NCBI GenBank assembly: GCA_963825255.1
Contig: CAWGSF010000005.1
Coordinates: 1 to 30,192 of the forward strand
Direction: 5' to 3'
Length of the DNA stretch: 30,192 bases
Origin: JAIBJN01 sp963825255
Lineage (GTDB): Bacteria > Actinomycetota > Thermoleophilia > Gaiellales > Gaiellaceae
Under the pieces are notes generated by a model that saw nothing but the letters and a program-made list of their open reading frames with translations, had not been told where the DNA came from and ran no database searches. Made by a program: the position numbers and the translations under genes. This document shows, piece by piece, positions 8,071-16,420 of the stretch; position 1 is the first letter of the stretch, and every line of letters begins with the position of its first letter.

Positions 8071-10470
8071 CTAGGCATTCGCTCCATGGGCCGCGAGCGC
8101 CTGCGCGGCGTGCTCGTGCAGCGCCTGCTTGTCCTCCTCGCTCATGTCCGGCGCGATGTCGAAGGTGACCTGCTTGATCTCGCCCGTGAACCGGAAAGGC
8201 GCCTTGTCCGCGTAGCTCCGATCGACGACGAGGCCGTTGTCACAACCGATGTCCATGCCCGAATAGCCGGAGAACCGCGAGGGAACCGTGTGCTCCATGC
8301 GACCGCCGGCGACCGGCTCGCCGTTCACCAGCAACGTCACCTCGCCGCCCGTCGCCGGCTTCGCCTCGTCGGCGGCGAACACGACCTCGACGTTGACGTC
8401 GCCGGCCGGGAGGGGCTTCTCGGCGGCCTGCGTGTACTCGAGGACGCCCAGCATCGAGTAGTGGTGCTTGAGGACGCCGTCCTGCACGTAGAGGGCAAAT
8501 CCGCCCAGGTGATCGAAGGCGGCGACGATCGCGCCCTCGACGCCATCTTCCGGGACGACGATGTCCGCGCTGATCGTGTACGAGTGGTTGTAGATCCGCG
8601 GGATCATCCCGGCGGCGACGTTCTCGATCCGTCCGCGGTACGTGAACTTCGACTCCTTGGGTATCGGCGGCACGATGCCGTAGAACGACGAGAGGCCACC
8701 GAGGATCGGGAGCACCTGGTAGCGGTCCGCCTCCTCCCAGAAGAGCTTGCGCAGCTCCTCGACCTTCTCCGGGTGCTCCGCGGCGAGATCCTTCGCCTGG
8801 GAGAAGTCGTCCGGCAGGTAGTAGAGCTCGACCGGGTCGTCGTCGGGATTCCAGCCCGGCCCGAAGTGGCGCAGCGCCTCCGGGTCGAGCAGCCAGGGGA
8901 TGCGCGGCAGGCGCATCGCGAGCCACCAGCCGTCCTTGTACATCCCGCGGTTGCCGACCGCCTCGAAGTACTGCTGCGTGTGACGCTCCTCCGCTTCGGA
9001 GTCGGAGAGCGAGTCGGCGAACGTGAAGCCGTGGAGCGGCTCCTGCTCGATCCCGTCCACATGCGTCGCGGCGGGGATTCCCGCGATCTCGAGCACAGTC
9101 GGCGCGACGTCGATCACGTGCGTGAACTGACTCCGAAGCCCACCCGGCTCGGAGACCATCTTCGGGTAGCGGACGACCAAGGGGTTGCGCGTGCCACCAA
9201 GGTGCGAGGCGACTTGCTTGCCCCAGTCGAAGGGACAGTTGCTCGCCCACGCCCAGGCGGAAGAGTAGTGCGGAGCGAGGAGGTCCTCGCCCCACGCCTC
9301 GAGCCCGCCGTGCTTGAAGAGGAGTCCCATCTGCTGCTCGGTCGTCAGCGGGATCCCGTTCAGCGTCGTCAGCTCGTTGAACGTGCCGCTCAGGGTGCCT
9401 TCCATGCTCGCGCCGTTGTCACCCCAGATCCAGATGACAAGGGTGTTGTCGAGCTCGCCCATCTCCTCGATCTCGGCGAGAACGCGGCCGACGTTCCAGT
9501 CGGCGTTCTCCGAGTAGCCGGCATAGACCTCCATCTGGCGGGCGTACAGGCGCCTCTCGGTCTCGCTCAACGAGTCCCACTTCGGAAACTCGTCGTTCTC
9601 TGCCAGCTCGGTATCGGGCGGGACGACGCCGAGCTCCTTCTGGCGCGCGAGCGTCCTCTCCCGAAGCACGTCCCAGCCGTCGTCGAACTTGCCCTTGTAC
9701 CTGTCCGACCACTCTCTCGGCACGTGATGGGGGGCGTGGCTGCAGCCGGTGGCGTAGTACATGAACCACGGCGCGCCCGGCCGCTCCGCCCGGACGCGGC
9801 GCAACCAGTCAATTGCCTTCTCGGCCATGTCGTCCGGAAAGTAGTAGGACTTCCCGTCCTCGCTCTCGGGAACGCCGTGGACCTTCTGGTTCTCGCTGAT
9901 GAGCGGGTCGTACTGGCCCGCCTCACCCCCGAGAAAGCCCCAGTAGTAGTCGAAGCCGAGGCCGGTCGGCCAGCGGTTGAAGGGCCCGCTCGAGCCCTGC
10001 TGGTCGTCCGGTGTCAGGTGCCACTTGCCGATGCAGGAGGTCAGGTACCCGTTCTCCTGCAGGATCCGCGGCAGCGTCGCGCAGTCCCTGGGGATGGTGG
10101 CGTTGTAGCCGGGGAACGGGCCGGAGAACTCGGCCACGAGCCCGAACCCGACCCGGTGCTGGTTGCGTCCGGTGAGCATGGCGGCCCGCGTCGGCGAGCA
10201 CACGGCCGTCACGTGGAAGCGGTTGTAACGCAACCCTTCCTCCGCCATTCGGGTGTAGTTGGGCGTGTCGATGGGCCCGCCGAACGTGCTCGGGTTGCCG
10301 AAGCCCGCGTCGTCGATGAGGACGAGCAGGACGTTCGGGGCACCCTCGGGCGGCGCGGGGTGCATGGCCTGGTTCCAGTCGGGCTCCGAGCCCTCGAGCG
10401 TCCGGTTCGCGACGCCGGCGAACGGCGGGCGTCGGATCGGCAAGACCGTGCGGTCGATCGACTCAGGCAT
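8071..10470 (-). CDS. Arylsulfatase, formylglycine type, about 799 aa
   Basis: Hydrolyses sulfate esters. The signature CSPTRAAMLTGRN starts at residue 91; that cysteine is the one oxidised to formylglycine by the FGE enzyme. LIDDAGFGNPS at about 51 gives the calcium-binding aspartate pair, GKWHLTP carries the conserved lysine and histidine, and IWIWGDNGASMEG supplies the later metal aspartate and asparagine. The length matches the large arylsulfatases of actinobacteria and includes a C-terminal beta domain. There is no signal peptide or lipobox, so a cytoplasmic location is likely. I set the start at the ATG; a GTG nine bases upstream is also in frame. The downstream partners are DUF1269 and an SDR. 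No FGE gene is visible in the window. Confidence 0.92.
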   Translation of the reverse strand: MPESIDRTVLPIRRPPFAGVANRTLEGSEPDWNQAMHPAPPEGAPNVLLVLIDDAGFGNPSTFGGPIDTPNYTRMAEEGLRYNRFHVTAVCSPTRAAMLTGRNQHRVGFGLVAEFSGPFPGYNATIPRDCATLPRILQENGYLTSCIGKWHLTPDDQQGSSGPFNRWPTGLGFDYYWGFLGGEAGQYDPLISENQKVHGVPESEDGKSYYFPDDMAEKAIDWLRRVRAERPGAPWFMYYATGCSHAPHHVPREWSDRYKGKFDDGWDVLRERTLARQKELGVVPPDTELAENDEFPKWDSLSETERRLYARQMEVYAGYSENADWNVGRVLAEIEEMGELDNTLVIWIWGDNGASMEGTLSGTFNELTTLNGIPLTTEQQMGLLFKHGGLEAWGEDLLAPHYSSAWAWASNCPFDWGKQVASHLGGTRNPLVVRYPKMVSEPGGLRSQFTHVIDVAPTVLEIAGIPAATHVDGIEQEPLHGFTFADSLSDSEAEERHTQQYFEAVGNRGMYKDGWWLAMRLPRIPWLLDPEALRHFGPGWNPDDDPVELYYLPDDFSQAKDLAAEHPEKVEELRKLFWEEADRYQVLPILGGLSSFYGIVPPIPKESKFTYRGRIENVAAGMIPRIYNHSYTISADIVVPEDGVEGAIVAAFDHLGGFALYVQDGVLKHHYSMLGVLEYTQAAEKPLPAGDVNVEVVFAADEAKPATGGEVTLLVNGEPVAGGRMEHTVPSRFSGYSGMDIGCDNGLVVDRSYADKAPFRFTGEIKQVTFDIAPDMSEEDKQALHEHAAQALAAHGANA

Positions 10471-10503
10471 GTGCCTCACTCTCCTCGACGGCGACGCGTG
10501 CCG

Positions 10504-10517
10504 CCTGACGTTTCAGG
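10504..10517. repeat. Short inverted repeat in the sulfatase leader
   Basis: CCTGACGTTTCAGG has five-base arms CCTGA/TCAGG around four bases. It sits 34 bases before the sulfatase start and downstream of a TATAAA element. It could be an operator or a small hairpin in the leader. The arms are short, so chance is possible. Confidence 0.3.
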
Positions 10518-10547
10518 GCTGGTCGGCTTCGGGGTCCGGTCCCGGCT

Positions 10548-10553
10548 TTTATA
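10548..10553 (-). promoter_or_regulatory. Candidate -10 element for the sulfatase operon
   Basis: TATAAA on the minus strand is a rare AT-rich hexamer in this 70% GC sequence and lies about 78 bases before the sulfatase ATG, in the only sizeable gap (about 140 bases) of the neighbourhood. No clear -35 box is seen. Confidence 0.3.
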
Positions 10554-10613
10554 CAACTCCGTCGCGCCGCTCGGAGCATCACCCACTTCGCATGAGGCCG
10601 CGCTTCCTCGCCT

Positions 10614-11306
10614 CTACGAGAAGACGTTGACGGCGCGGGCGATCACCAGGCCGACGACCGTCAACGAGATCAGGGACTGGAGCGCCATCGTCAGCTTCGC
10701 CCAGCGGGCCATGGGCATGACGTCGGTGGGGCTGAAGGCGGTGCTCGTGGTGACGCCGAGGATGAGGTAGTCGACGTACTGCGGCCGCCATCCGGGCGGA
10801 GCGAGCTCCGGGCTCATCTGGTGCGTGAACGCGAAGTCGGGATAGTCGCGCTCGCCCAGGAACCGGGCGTACGGGCCGCCGCTGTCGAGCAGCCAGTAGA
10901 GCAGCCCGAAGACCAGGCAGTTGCCGAGCCAGATCAGCGCGCCCGAGGAGAGCAGCGAGGTCGCGGACTCGGTCACCTTCCCCCCTTGCACCAGCTCGGT
11001 GATGAGAACTGCCGTGGACAAGAGAGCTGCAGCCGCGAGAGCGGACACGAGCGCGATCGAGAGCGGTCGGAGCCAGTGCCTGCGTCCGCTCACACGCCCT
11101 GGGTCGGCCGCCAGCAGGACGATCAGCAGCGCGATCTCGATGCCCGGGACGAGCCAGTGCGGCCCGAGCGACTCCCGGTTCGGCTCGACCGCGCGCAGCA
11201 CGATCGTCAGGACGACGAAGCAGCCCAGCACAAGCGCGATGGGCCAGCGCGGCTCGTCGAAGACCGGCTCGTCGCCGTCGGACACGGGGGCCTGCTCCAA
11301 CGTCAC
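10614..11306 (-). CDS. Channel-like membrane protein
   Basis: Membrane protein of 230 residues with a proline-containing acidic N-terminus and about five to six helices. The C-terminal third, YVDYLILGVTTSTAFSPTDV followed by MPMARWAKLTMALQSLISLTVVGLVIARAVNV, has the pattern of a two-helix ion-channel pore (pore helix, short loop, proline, inner helix). The canonical TVGYGD filter is replaced by TAFSPTDV. Related unnamed actinobacterial proteins share this ending. Whether it conducts ions is inference. The GTG start has no strong ribosome site. It lies 35 bases downstream of the drug exporter stop and about 140 bases upstream of the sulfatase. Confidence 0.72.
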   Translation of the reverse strand: MTLEQAPVSDGDEPVFDEPRWPIALVLGCFVVLTIVLRAVEPNRESLGPHWLVPGIEIALLIVLLAADPGRVSGRRHWLRPLSIALVSALAAAALLSTAVLITELVQGGKVTESATSLLSSGALIWLGNCLVFGLLYWLLDSGGPYARFLGERDYPDFAFTHQMSPELAPPGWRPQYVDYLILGVTTSTAFSPTDVMPMARWAKLTMALQSLISLTVVGLVIARAVNVFS

Positions 11307-11341
11307 GCGTCGGGCTCGTCTCCGTCATCGGTCCACGTCGC

Positions 11342-12949
11342 TCATCCCGGTGATGCCTCCGTGTCCTGGGAGTGGTACTCGGCCCGGAGCTCCTGCTCCT
11401 CGTCCTTCCGAGGGAACATGAAGAAGACGAGCGCCATGCCGATCACCACGGCGCCCATGGCCGCCAGGTAGGCCCACTGGTCGCCGTCGAGGAAGGACTG
11501 CTGCGCGGCGGTCGTGATCTGGTCGGCGAACTTCGGGTTCTGCGCGGCGAGGTTCTCGGCGCTCGCGTAGGAGAGCTGGAGCTGGCTCTGGGTGCTCTCG
11601 GAGACGTTCTTCCCGGACTCGTCGATCGCCGTGCCCATCGCCGACGCGTAGCCGGCGGTGAGGAGGGCGCCGAAGAGCGACGTCATCAGCGCGCCGCCGA
11701 GGTCGCGCTGGAGATCGGCGGTCCCGGACGCCATCCCGACGCGCTTCACCGGCACGGAGCCCGTGAGCGAGTTCGAGGACGGCGTGCCCGCCAGGCCGAC
11801 CCCGATCCCCACGAGGATGTAGCGGGATGGCGATCTCCCAGTACGGCGTGTCCTCCTTCCAGAGGACGAACATCCCGAGGAACGCGAGGAAGAGGATCGA
11901 CTGCCCGAGGAGCAACGTCGCGCGCGACCCGTGCGACCCGACGAGCTTCGCCGAGCGCGGGGCGACGAGAACCATGAACACGCCTGCCGGAAGGATCGAG
12001 GCGCCCGCCTCGATCGTCGAGTAGCCGAGCACGTTCTGCAGGTACTGCTGGCTGATGAAGGCCGCGCCCATGAGCGAGCCGAACACGATGATCCCGGCGC
12101 ACGCCGCCACCCAGAAGGTCGGGCGCGCGGCGACGTGGAGGTCGTAGAGCGGGTTCCTCGCCCGGCGCTCGCGGACGAAGAACGCGACCAACGCGGCGAG
12201 CGCCACGGCCAGCAGGCCCAGGGCGAGCGCTCTGCTCGTTCGGCACCGGCATGAAGTTGATCGAGAGGATGAGCGTGCCGACGAGGACGGCCGACAGAAT
12301 CCCGCCCAGGTTGTCGACGGGATCGCTCGTCTCGTTGACGTGCGCGGGCACGAAGATGATCGCCATCGGCAGCGCGATCGCGACGAGCGGCAGCGTGACG
12401 AGGAAGACCGACCCCCAGTCGAAGTGCTCGAGGAGCGCCCCGGAGATCAACGGCCCGAGGAGTGCGATCCCACCGCCGAGAGCCGACCAGAGCGCGATCG
12501 CCTTCGTGCGGCCGGGCCCCGACCAGAGCGCCGTGATCAGGGCGAGCGTCGTCGGGTAGGCCATGCCCGGCGGACATTCCGCCCACGACGCGGGCGACGA
12601 ACAGCACCGTGTCCGACGGGGCGAAGCCGGCGAGGAGAGAGGCCGGTACCGACAGGCTCATCCCGAGCACGATCATCAGCTTCCGCCCGTAGCGGTCGCC
12701 GAGCGCGCCGAGCCAGAGCACCGAGGCGGCGAGACCCAGCGAGTACCCGACCGCGATCAGGTTCAGCGTGGTCTGCGACGAGTCGAACGACTCGCCGATG
12801 TCCGGCAGCGCGACGTTCGCGACCGAGAGGTTCAGGTTCGCGACCGCCGCGACGAGGATCAGCGAGACGAGGACGAGCCCCGCTCTGCTCGGGGCGGTCG
12901 AGGTCTCCGCCGCTCCGCCCGCACCCTCAGGCGCCTGGCTGCTGCTCAT
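11342..12949 (-). CDS. MFS drug exporter, DHA2/EmrB type (three frame breaks)
   Basis: Proton-driven multidrug exporter of the 14-helix DHA2 family, about 537 residues once repaired. Motif A appears as LGALGDRYGRKLMIV near residue 80. Motif C-like GGGIALLGPLISGALLEHFDWG follows helix 5, with FVPAHVNETSDPVDNLGG before the central helices. A long extracellular loop with NVSESTQSQLQLSYASAENL precedes the last helix, which is usual for this family. The frame breaks near 12569, 12235 and 11827. At each, restoring a lost GC/CG (GGGC|ATG, AGCGC|TC, CCGC|TAC) rejoins the chain, and the three shifts sum to the starting frame. No TetR-type regulator is adjacent. I consider it an intact gene with sequence errors. 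Confidence 0.85.
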   Translation of the reverse strand: MSSSQAPEGAGGAAETSTAPSRAGLVLVSLILVAAVANLNLSVANVALPDIGESFDSSQTTLNLIAVGYSLGLAASVLWLGALGDRYGRKLMIVLGMSLSVPASLLAGFAPSDTVLFVARVVGGMSAGHGLPDDARPDHGALVGARPHEGDRALVGSRRWDRTPRAVDLRGAPRALRLGVGLPRHAAARRDRAADGDHLRARARQRDERSRRQPGRDSVGRPRRHAHPLDQLHAGAERAERSPWACWPWRSPRWSRSSSASAGRGTRSTTSTSPRARPSGWRRAPGSSCSARSWARPSSASSTCRTCSATRRSRRAPRSFRQACSWFSSPRARRSSSGRTGRARRCSSGSRSSSSRSSGCSSSGRRTRRTGRSPSRYILVGIGVGLAGTPSSNSLTGSVPVKRVGMASGTADLQRDLGGALMTSLFGALLTAGYASAMGTAIDESGKNVSESTQSQLQLSYASAENLAAQNPKFADQITTAAQQSFLDGDQWAYLAAMGAVVIGMALVFFMFPRKDEEQELRAEYHSQDTEASPG

Positions 12950-13132
12950 CCGTCACCCATGGGAGCGGTCCACGCGTCCTCGGGGCGACACATGTCGAAC
13001 CGTGCCGCCCCGGTGCTTGGCTCTGTGCTGTCGCCGCTCAGACGCGGCGGCGGGCGACCCGGCGGCTCGTGCGCCGAGCGACCCTGCGGGATCCCATCAT
13101 TTCCGTACCTCCGTTTGCCGTCGTGGTCGTCG

Positions 13133-13681
13133 CTACTTGGCCGCCTCGGCGGCCGCGGTCTCCAGCTCGTGGAGCTCCTGCGCCTCCTCGGCCGTGACCA
13201 GCCCGATCGCGATCAGGTCGAGCGGGCTGATGAACGCATCGCTGATCCGGAAGCCGCCCGCGCGCGCGATCGCGTTGCGCAGTGGAACGGCCCAGTGGTG
13301 CTCGATCAGGAGGAGGGCGGCGGCCGAGTCGTTCGGGATGTCCTCGAGCACGTCCCAGGCCTCCTCCTCCGAGAACACGTTGATGCCGTCGGCGGCCGCC
13401 TCGGCGCCCGCGATGGCTCCCTCCTCCATGCCCTCCTCGCCCTCGATGCCGAGGCCGATGAGCGCCCCTACCTTCGAGCCGAACTCGATCGCCTCGTCGG
13501 CGGTGAGGTTGCTGAGGTGCGCGACCTCGATCTCTCCCTCCGCGTCCTTGTACACGGCGAGGGCGTCGATCACCCGCACCGTGTCGCTCTCGCGCAGCTT
13601 CTCGAGCTCGTCGATGATCTCGCCGCGAAAGTCCGGGTGCTTGAAGCCCAGGACGATGAGCTGAACGGGTCCAATTGCCAT
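13133..13681 (-). CDS. DUF6325-family protein (copy 2)
   Basis: Protein of 182 residues starting MAIGPVQLIVLGFKHPDFRG, with AGGGAG five bases before ATG. It has an N-terminal alpha/beta domain, then a conserved glycine-rich stretch ALIGLGIEGEEGMEEGAIAGAEAA and an ALLLIEHHWAVPLRNAI segment. The second domain repeats the fold of the first, as in DUF1269-related proteins. It carries a C-terminal tail of about 15 residues (EEAQELHELETAAAEAAK) that its neighbour lacks. The role is unknown; members sit with SHOCT and stress-type genes. It is 17 bases downstream of its paralogue and clearly arose by tandem duplication. Confidence 0.8.
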   Translation of the reverse strand: MAIGPVQLIVLGFKHPDFRGEIIDELEKLRESDTVRVIDALAVYKDAEGEIEVAHLSNLTADEAIEFGSKVGALIGLGIEGEEGMEEGAIAGAEAAADGINVFSEEEAWDVLEDIPNDSAAALLLIEHHWAVPLRNAIARAGGFRISDAFISPLDLIAIGLVTAEEAQELHELETAAAEAAK

Positions 13682-13698
13682 GCTGGCTCCCTTCTCGA

Positions 13699-14199
13699 TT
13701 ACGTCGCCTCCGCGGCCTCCAGCCCGACGGCGATGAGGTCCTTCGGGTGGATCCACTCGTCAGCGAGCGCGACCCCGCCGGCCTCGACGATCGAGTCCCT
13801 GAGCGGGATAGCCCAGCGGTGCTCGATGAGCACGACCGCCGCGGCAGAGCCGTTGGGAATCGCGTCCTCCACGTACCACACTTCCTCGTCGCCGATCGCG
13901 TGGCCGTCCGCGAGCGCCTCCGCGCCGGCGATGGCGCCGGCTTCGATCCCCTCTTCCCCTTCTACGCCGAAGCCGATGAGAGCGCCGGCAATTGCGCCGA
14001 ACTCCATCGCCTCGTCCTGGGAGAGGTCGCTCGTCTGAATCGCCGTGATGTTGCCGTCGTCGTCCTTGTTGACGACCAGCAGGTCGATCAGGCGAATGAG
14101 GTCCTGCTCGCGCAGCCGCTGGAGCTCGGCCGCGATCTTGCCCGTGAAGTTCGGCTCCTCGAAGCCGACGACGAGCATCTGGACTGGTCCAAACGGCAT
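13699..14199 (-). CDS. DUF6325-family protein (copy 1)
   Basis: Protein of 166 residues beginning MPFGPVQMLVVGFEEPNFTG and colinear with the downstream copy over its whole length: the shared block ALIGFGVEGEEGIEAGAIAGAEAL and VVLIEHRWAIPLRDSI are nearly identical. I place the start at ATG 14199 because AGGAG lies within six to nine bases. An in-frame ATG at 14220 overlaps the SHOCT stop by four bases and would add seven residues rich in charge. The family is acidic, soluble apart from its glycine-rich centre, and functionally unknown. It is coupled to the SHOCT gene. Confidence 0.8.
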   Translation of the reverse strand: MPFGPVQMLVVGFEEPNFTGKIAAELQRLREQDLIRLIDLLVVNKDDDGNITAIQTSDLSQDEAMEFGAIAGALIGFGVEGEEGIEAGAIAGAEALADGHAIGDEEVWYVEDAIPNGSAAAVVLIEHRWAIPLRDSIVEAGGVALADEWIHPKDLIAVGLEAAEAT

Positions 14200-14216
14200 G
14201 TCTCTCTCCTCTCCGC

Positions 14217-14486
14217 TCATGAGCCTGCGAGGATCTTCTGCTTCTGGAGGTCGAACTCGGCCTGCGTGAGAACGCCCTCGTCGAGAAGCTGCTTCAGGTT
14301 CTGGAGCTGCTGGACCATGTCCTCGCTCCCGGCGGCCGGCTCCGCGGGAGCGGGGGGCGGCGCTGCCTGGGCCGCCTGGTCCTCTTCCGCCATGTCGGCT
14401 CTCGCCTTGTTCTGTCCGTACTTGTTGGCGGCGTATACGGTCCCGCCAACGACGGCTGCACGCGCGAGTGGTCGGCGTCTAAACAT
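14217..14486 (-). CDS. SHOCT-domain small protein
   Basis: Protein of 89 residues. AAAGGAG lies seven bases upstream of the ATG. The N-terminus (MFRRRPLARAAVVGGTVYAANKYGQNKA) is basic with a short alanine/glycine-rich hydrophobic stretch that may touch the membrane. A proline/alanine linker follows. The C-terminal 31 residues, QQLQNLKQLLDEGVLTQAEF and on to KQKILAGS, form the SHOCT helical hairpin, a motif found at the ends of many short bacterial proteins and thought to mediate oligomerisation. It leads the DUF6325 pair. Confidence 0.85.
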   Translation of the reverse strand: MFRRRPLARAAVVGGTVYAANKYGQNKARADMAEEDQAAQAAPPPAPAEPAAGSEDMVQQLQNLKQLLDEGVLTQAEFDLQKQKILAGS

Positions 14487-14525
14487 CCTGGTGCTCCTTT
14501 CCGAGTTCTCCTGGCGAAGCCGATT

Positions 14526-14961
14526 CTACGAGGAACCGCAGCCCAGGTCGTCCGAAGCCGCGGTGGCCTCCTGGGAGACGGAGTCGGCGACGGTCTCGAG
14601 CTGCTGCACGCCCTCCTGGACGCTGTCCACTCGAGGGGATCTCCTTGAGCTGCGACTCGAGGTCGTCGAGGGAGCTCGTGAGCTTGCTCACGTCCGCCTC
14701 GGCCGTGCTTCCTGCCGCGCTCGCGACCGCCTTTCCGTCGGTCACGACCGCCTGGACGGAGCTCGTGACGTCGCTGAGCGACGAGGTCGACGGATCGAGG
14801 TCTTTCAGCGAGGCCACCGAGTTCTGGAGGTCGTCGATCGCCGAGCAGAGCTGCTCGTTGCCCGCGGCCTGGGTCGTCGCCTCGCTCGACTCGTCGTCGC
14901 CGCCGCAGGCCGAGAGAGCCGCGACCGTGACGAGAGCTGCGACGGCCGCGAGGATCCTCAT
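14526..14961 (-). CDS. Small lipoprotein with coiled-coil (one frame break)
   Basis: Secreted lipoprotein of about 145 residues. The signal peptide MRILAAVAALVTVAALSACGG ends in a lipobox (LSAC), so the mature Cys should be lipid-anchored on the outer face of the membrane. The acidic DDESSEATTQA linker is typical after such a Cys. The rest is a helical, serine- and aspartate-rich coiled-coil with one early Cys (EQLCSAIDDLQNSVASLKDL) and a late Cys (DLGCGSS). The frame breaks near 14632 at TCGAGTGG; reading TCGCGAGTGG restores VDSVQEGVQQLETVADSVSQ and the natural stop. The function is unknown. Confidence 0.75.
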
Positions 14962-15194
14962 GCCGCGAGCTTGACGCCGCTGCCCGGCGACAGGCATCGC
15001 CCCGATGGGATGATTGGCAGGTCGGACCATGATCCTGCTCCTGGCACTGACTGGGCGAGGGCACGAGCGTCACGGGCACGATCCCTTCCGCGAGACGCCG
15101 CCCGGAGGAGGAGCGGACCAGCTCCTGAGCGCCGGCGGCTGACTGTCCGGAGCCCGAGTTAGGGTCAGCGCTTACGCCACCGGGGAGCCGGCGC

Positions 15195-16410
15195 ATGAAG
15201 ATGCGGAGATTCCAGCGCGACAAGGACGACGGCGGCTCCTCGCACGGGCAGACCGCACCGAGGAGCCGGAGGTCGTCCAGCTCGACGAGGCTCAGCTCGG
15301 GCAGCTGTCCGCGGTCTTCGCCGCCCCGCGCTGGCTCCGCGACCTGGGGCTGGCGGCGTGGCTGATCACTGGTGTGCTGCTGGTGCTCGTCGGGGTGATC
15401 TGGCTCGTCGGCGCGACCTCTCATGATCACCCAGCCCCTGATCGCGGCCTTCGTGGTCGCGTGCGTGGCCCTGCCGCTCGTACGCAGGCTCGCGCGCCAC
15501 CGCGTCGGGCGGGCGGGAGCTTCGGGGATCGCGCTCCTCCTGCTCCTGGCCATCGGGATCCTCGTGGGCGTGCTTCGTCATCGGCGGGATCACCTCCCAG
15601 GCCGACGACATCTCGGCGAATGGCTCGAGCGCCGCCGACGAGATCCAGGGCTCGCTCGAGGACGCCGGAGTCGACCCGTCCGGAGCCGAGAGCGCGAGCA
15701 GCACGGCGAAGGAGGACGTCCCCCAGATCATCTCCACGCTCGTCAACGGCCTCGTCACTGGCATCGGCGACCTGACCTCACTCGCGCTCGGGCTCTCCTC
15801 TTCCTGCTCAGCCTCTTCTTCCTGCTCAAGGACGGCCGTCGCTGCGCTCCTCGGTCGAGGACCACTTCGGCGTGCCGAGGCCCGTCGCGCAGACGATCAC
15901 CGGCGACGTGATCACCTCGTTCCAGCGCTACTTCGCCGGCGTGACCATCGTCGCCGCCTTCAACGGCATCGTCGTCGGCCTCGCCGCGCTCCTGCTCGGA
16001 GTCCCGCTGGCAGGCACGATCGCGGTCGTGACCTTCTTCTGCGCCTACATCCCGTACATCGGGGCGTTCTTCGCGGGCGCGTTCGCGGTCATGATCGCGC
16101 TCGGCTCGGAAGGGACGACCACCGCGCTCATCATGCTCGTGGTCGTCATCCTGGCGAACGGCGCGCTGCAGCAGATCGTCCAGCCGATCGCCTACGGGGC
16201 CACGCTCGGCCTCCATCCGCTCGTCGTCCTCATCGTCACGATCAGCGCCGGCGCTCTCTTCGGGATGGTCGGGCTCGTCCTCGCCGCCCCGCTCACGTCG
16301 GCCGGCGTGCACATCGCCGCGGACCTCGCCCGGGCCAAGGCGGCGGCGGCCAAGAAGGCGCACGAAGAACAGGGGTCGCCGGGCCCGAGCCGGAGCCTGC
16401 GCCCGGATAG
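15195..16410 (+). CDS. AI-2E family permease (about six frame breaks)
   Basis: Membrane permease of the AI-2E/PerM family (about 411 residues when repaired). The ATG at 15195 has GGGGAG seven bases upstream. After a short charged N-terminus come APRWLRDLGLAAWLITGVLL and PLIAAFVVACVALPLVRRLA (paired helices), a long extracytoplasmic segment with QADDISANGSSAADEIQG, then LFLLSLFFLLKDGR, the family hallmark before the conserved amphipathic part. YFAGVTIVAAFNGIVVGLAA, FCAYIPYIGAFFAGAF and LHPLVVLIVTISAGALFGM complete the C-terminal domain. Breaks lie near 15234, 15424, 15571, 15794, 15838 and 16378; all can be rejoined by restoring two or four CG/GC bases. The stop at 16408-16410 follows GPEPEPAPG in the repaired frame. 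Substrate unknown. Confidence 0.8.
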
Positions 16411-16420
16411 GGTTGCCTCG

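Noticed and set aside
7669..10770. Plus-strand open frame of over 1000 codons opposite the sulfatase
   Set aside because: High GC leaves antisense frames open. The product has no domain, is rich in Arg/Val/Leu/His/Asp, and the opposite strand encodes an unmistakable sulfatase and DUF1269 protein.
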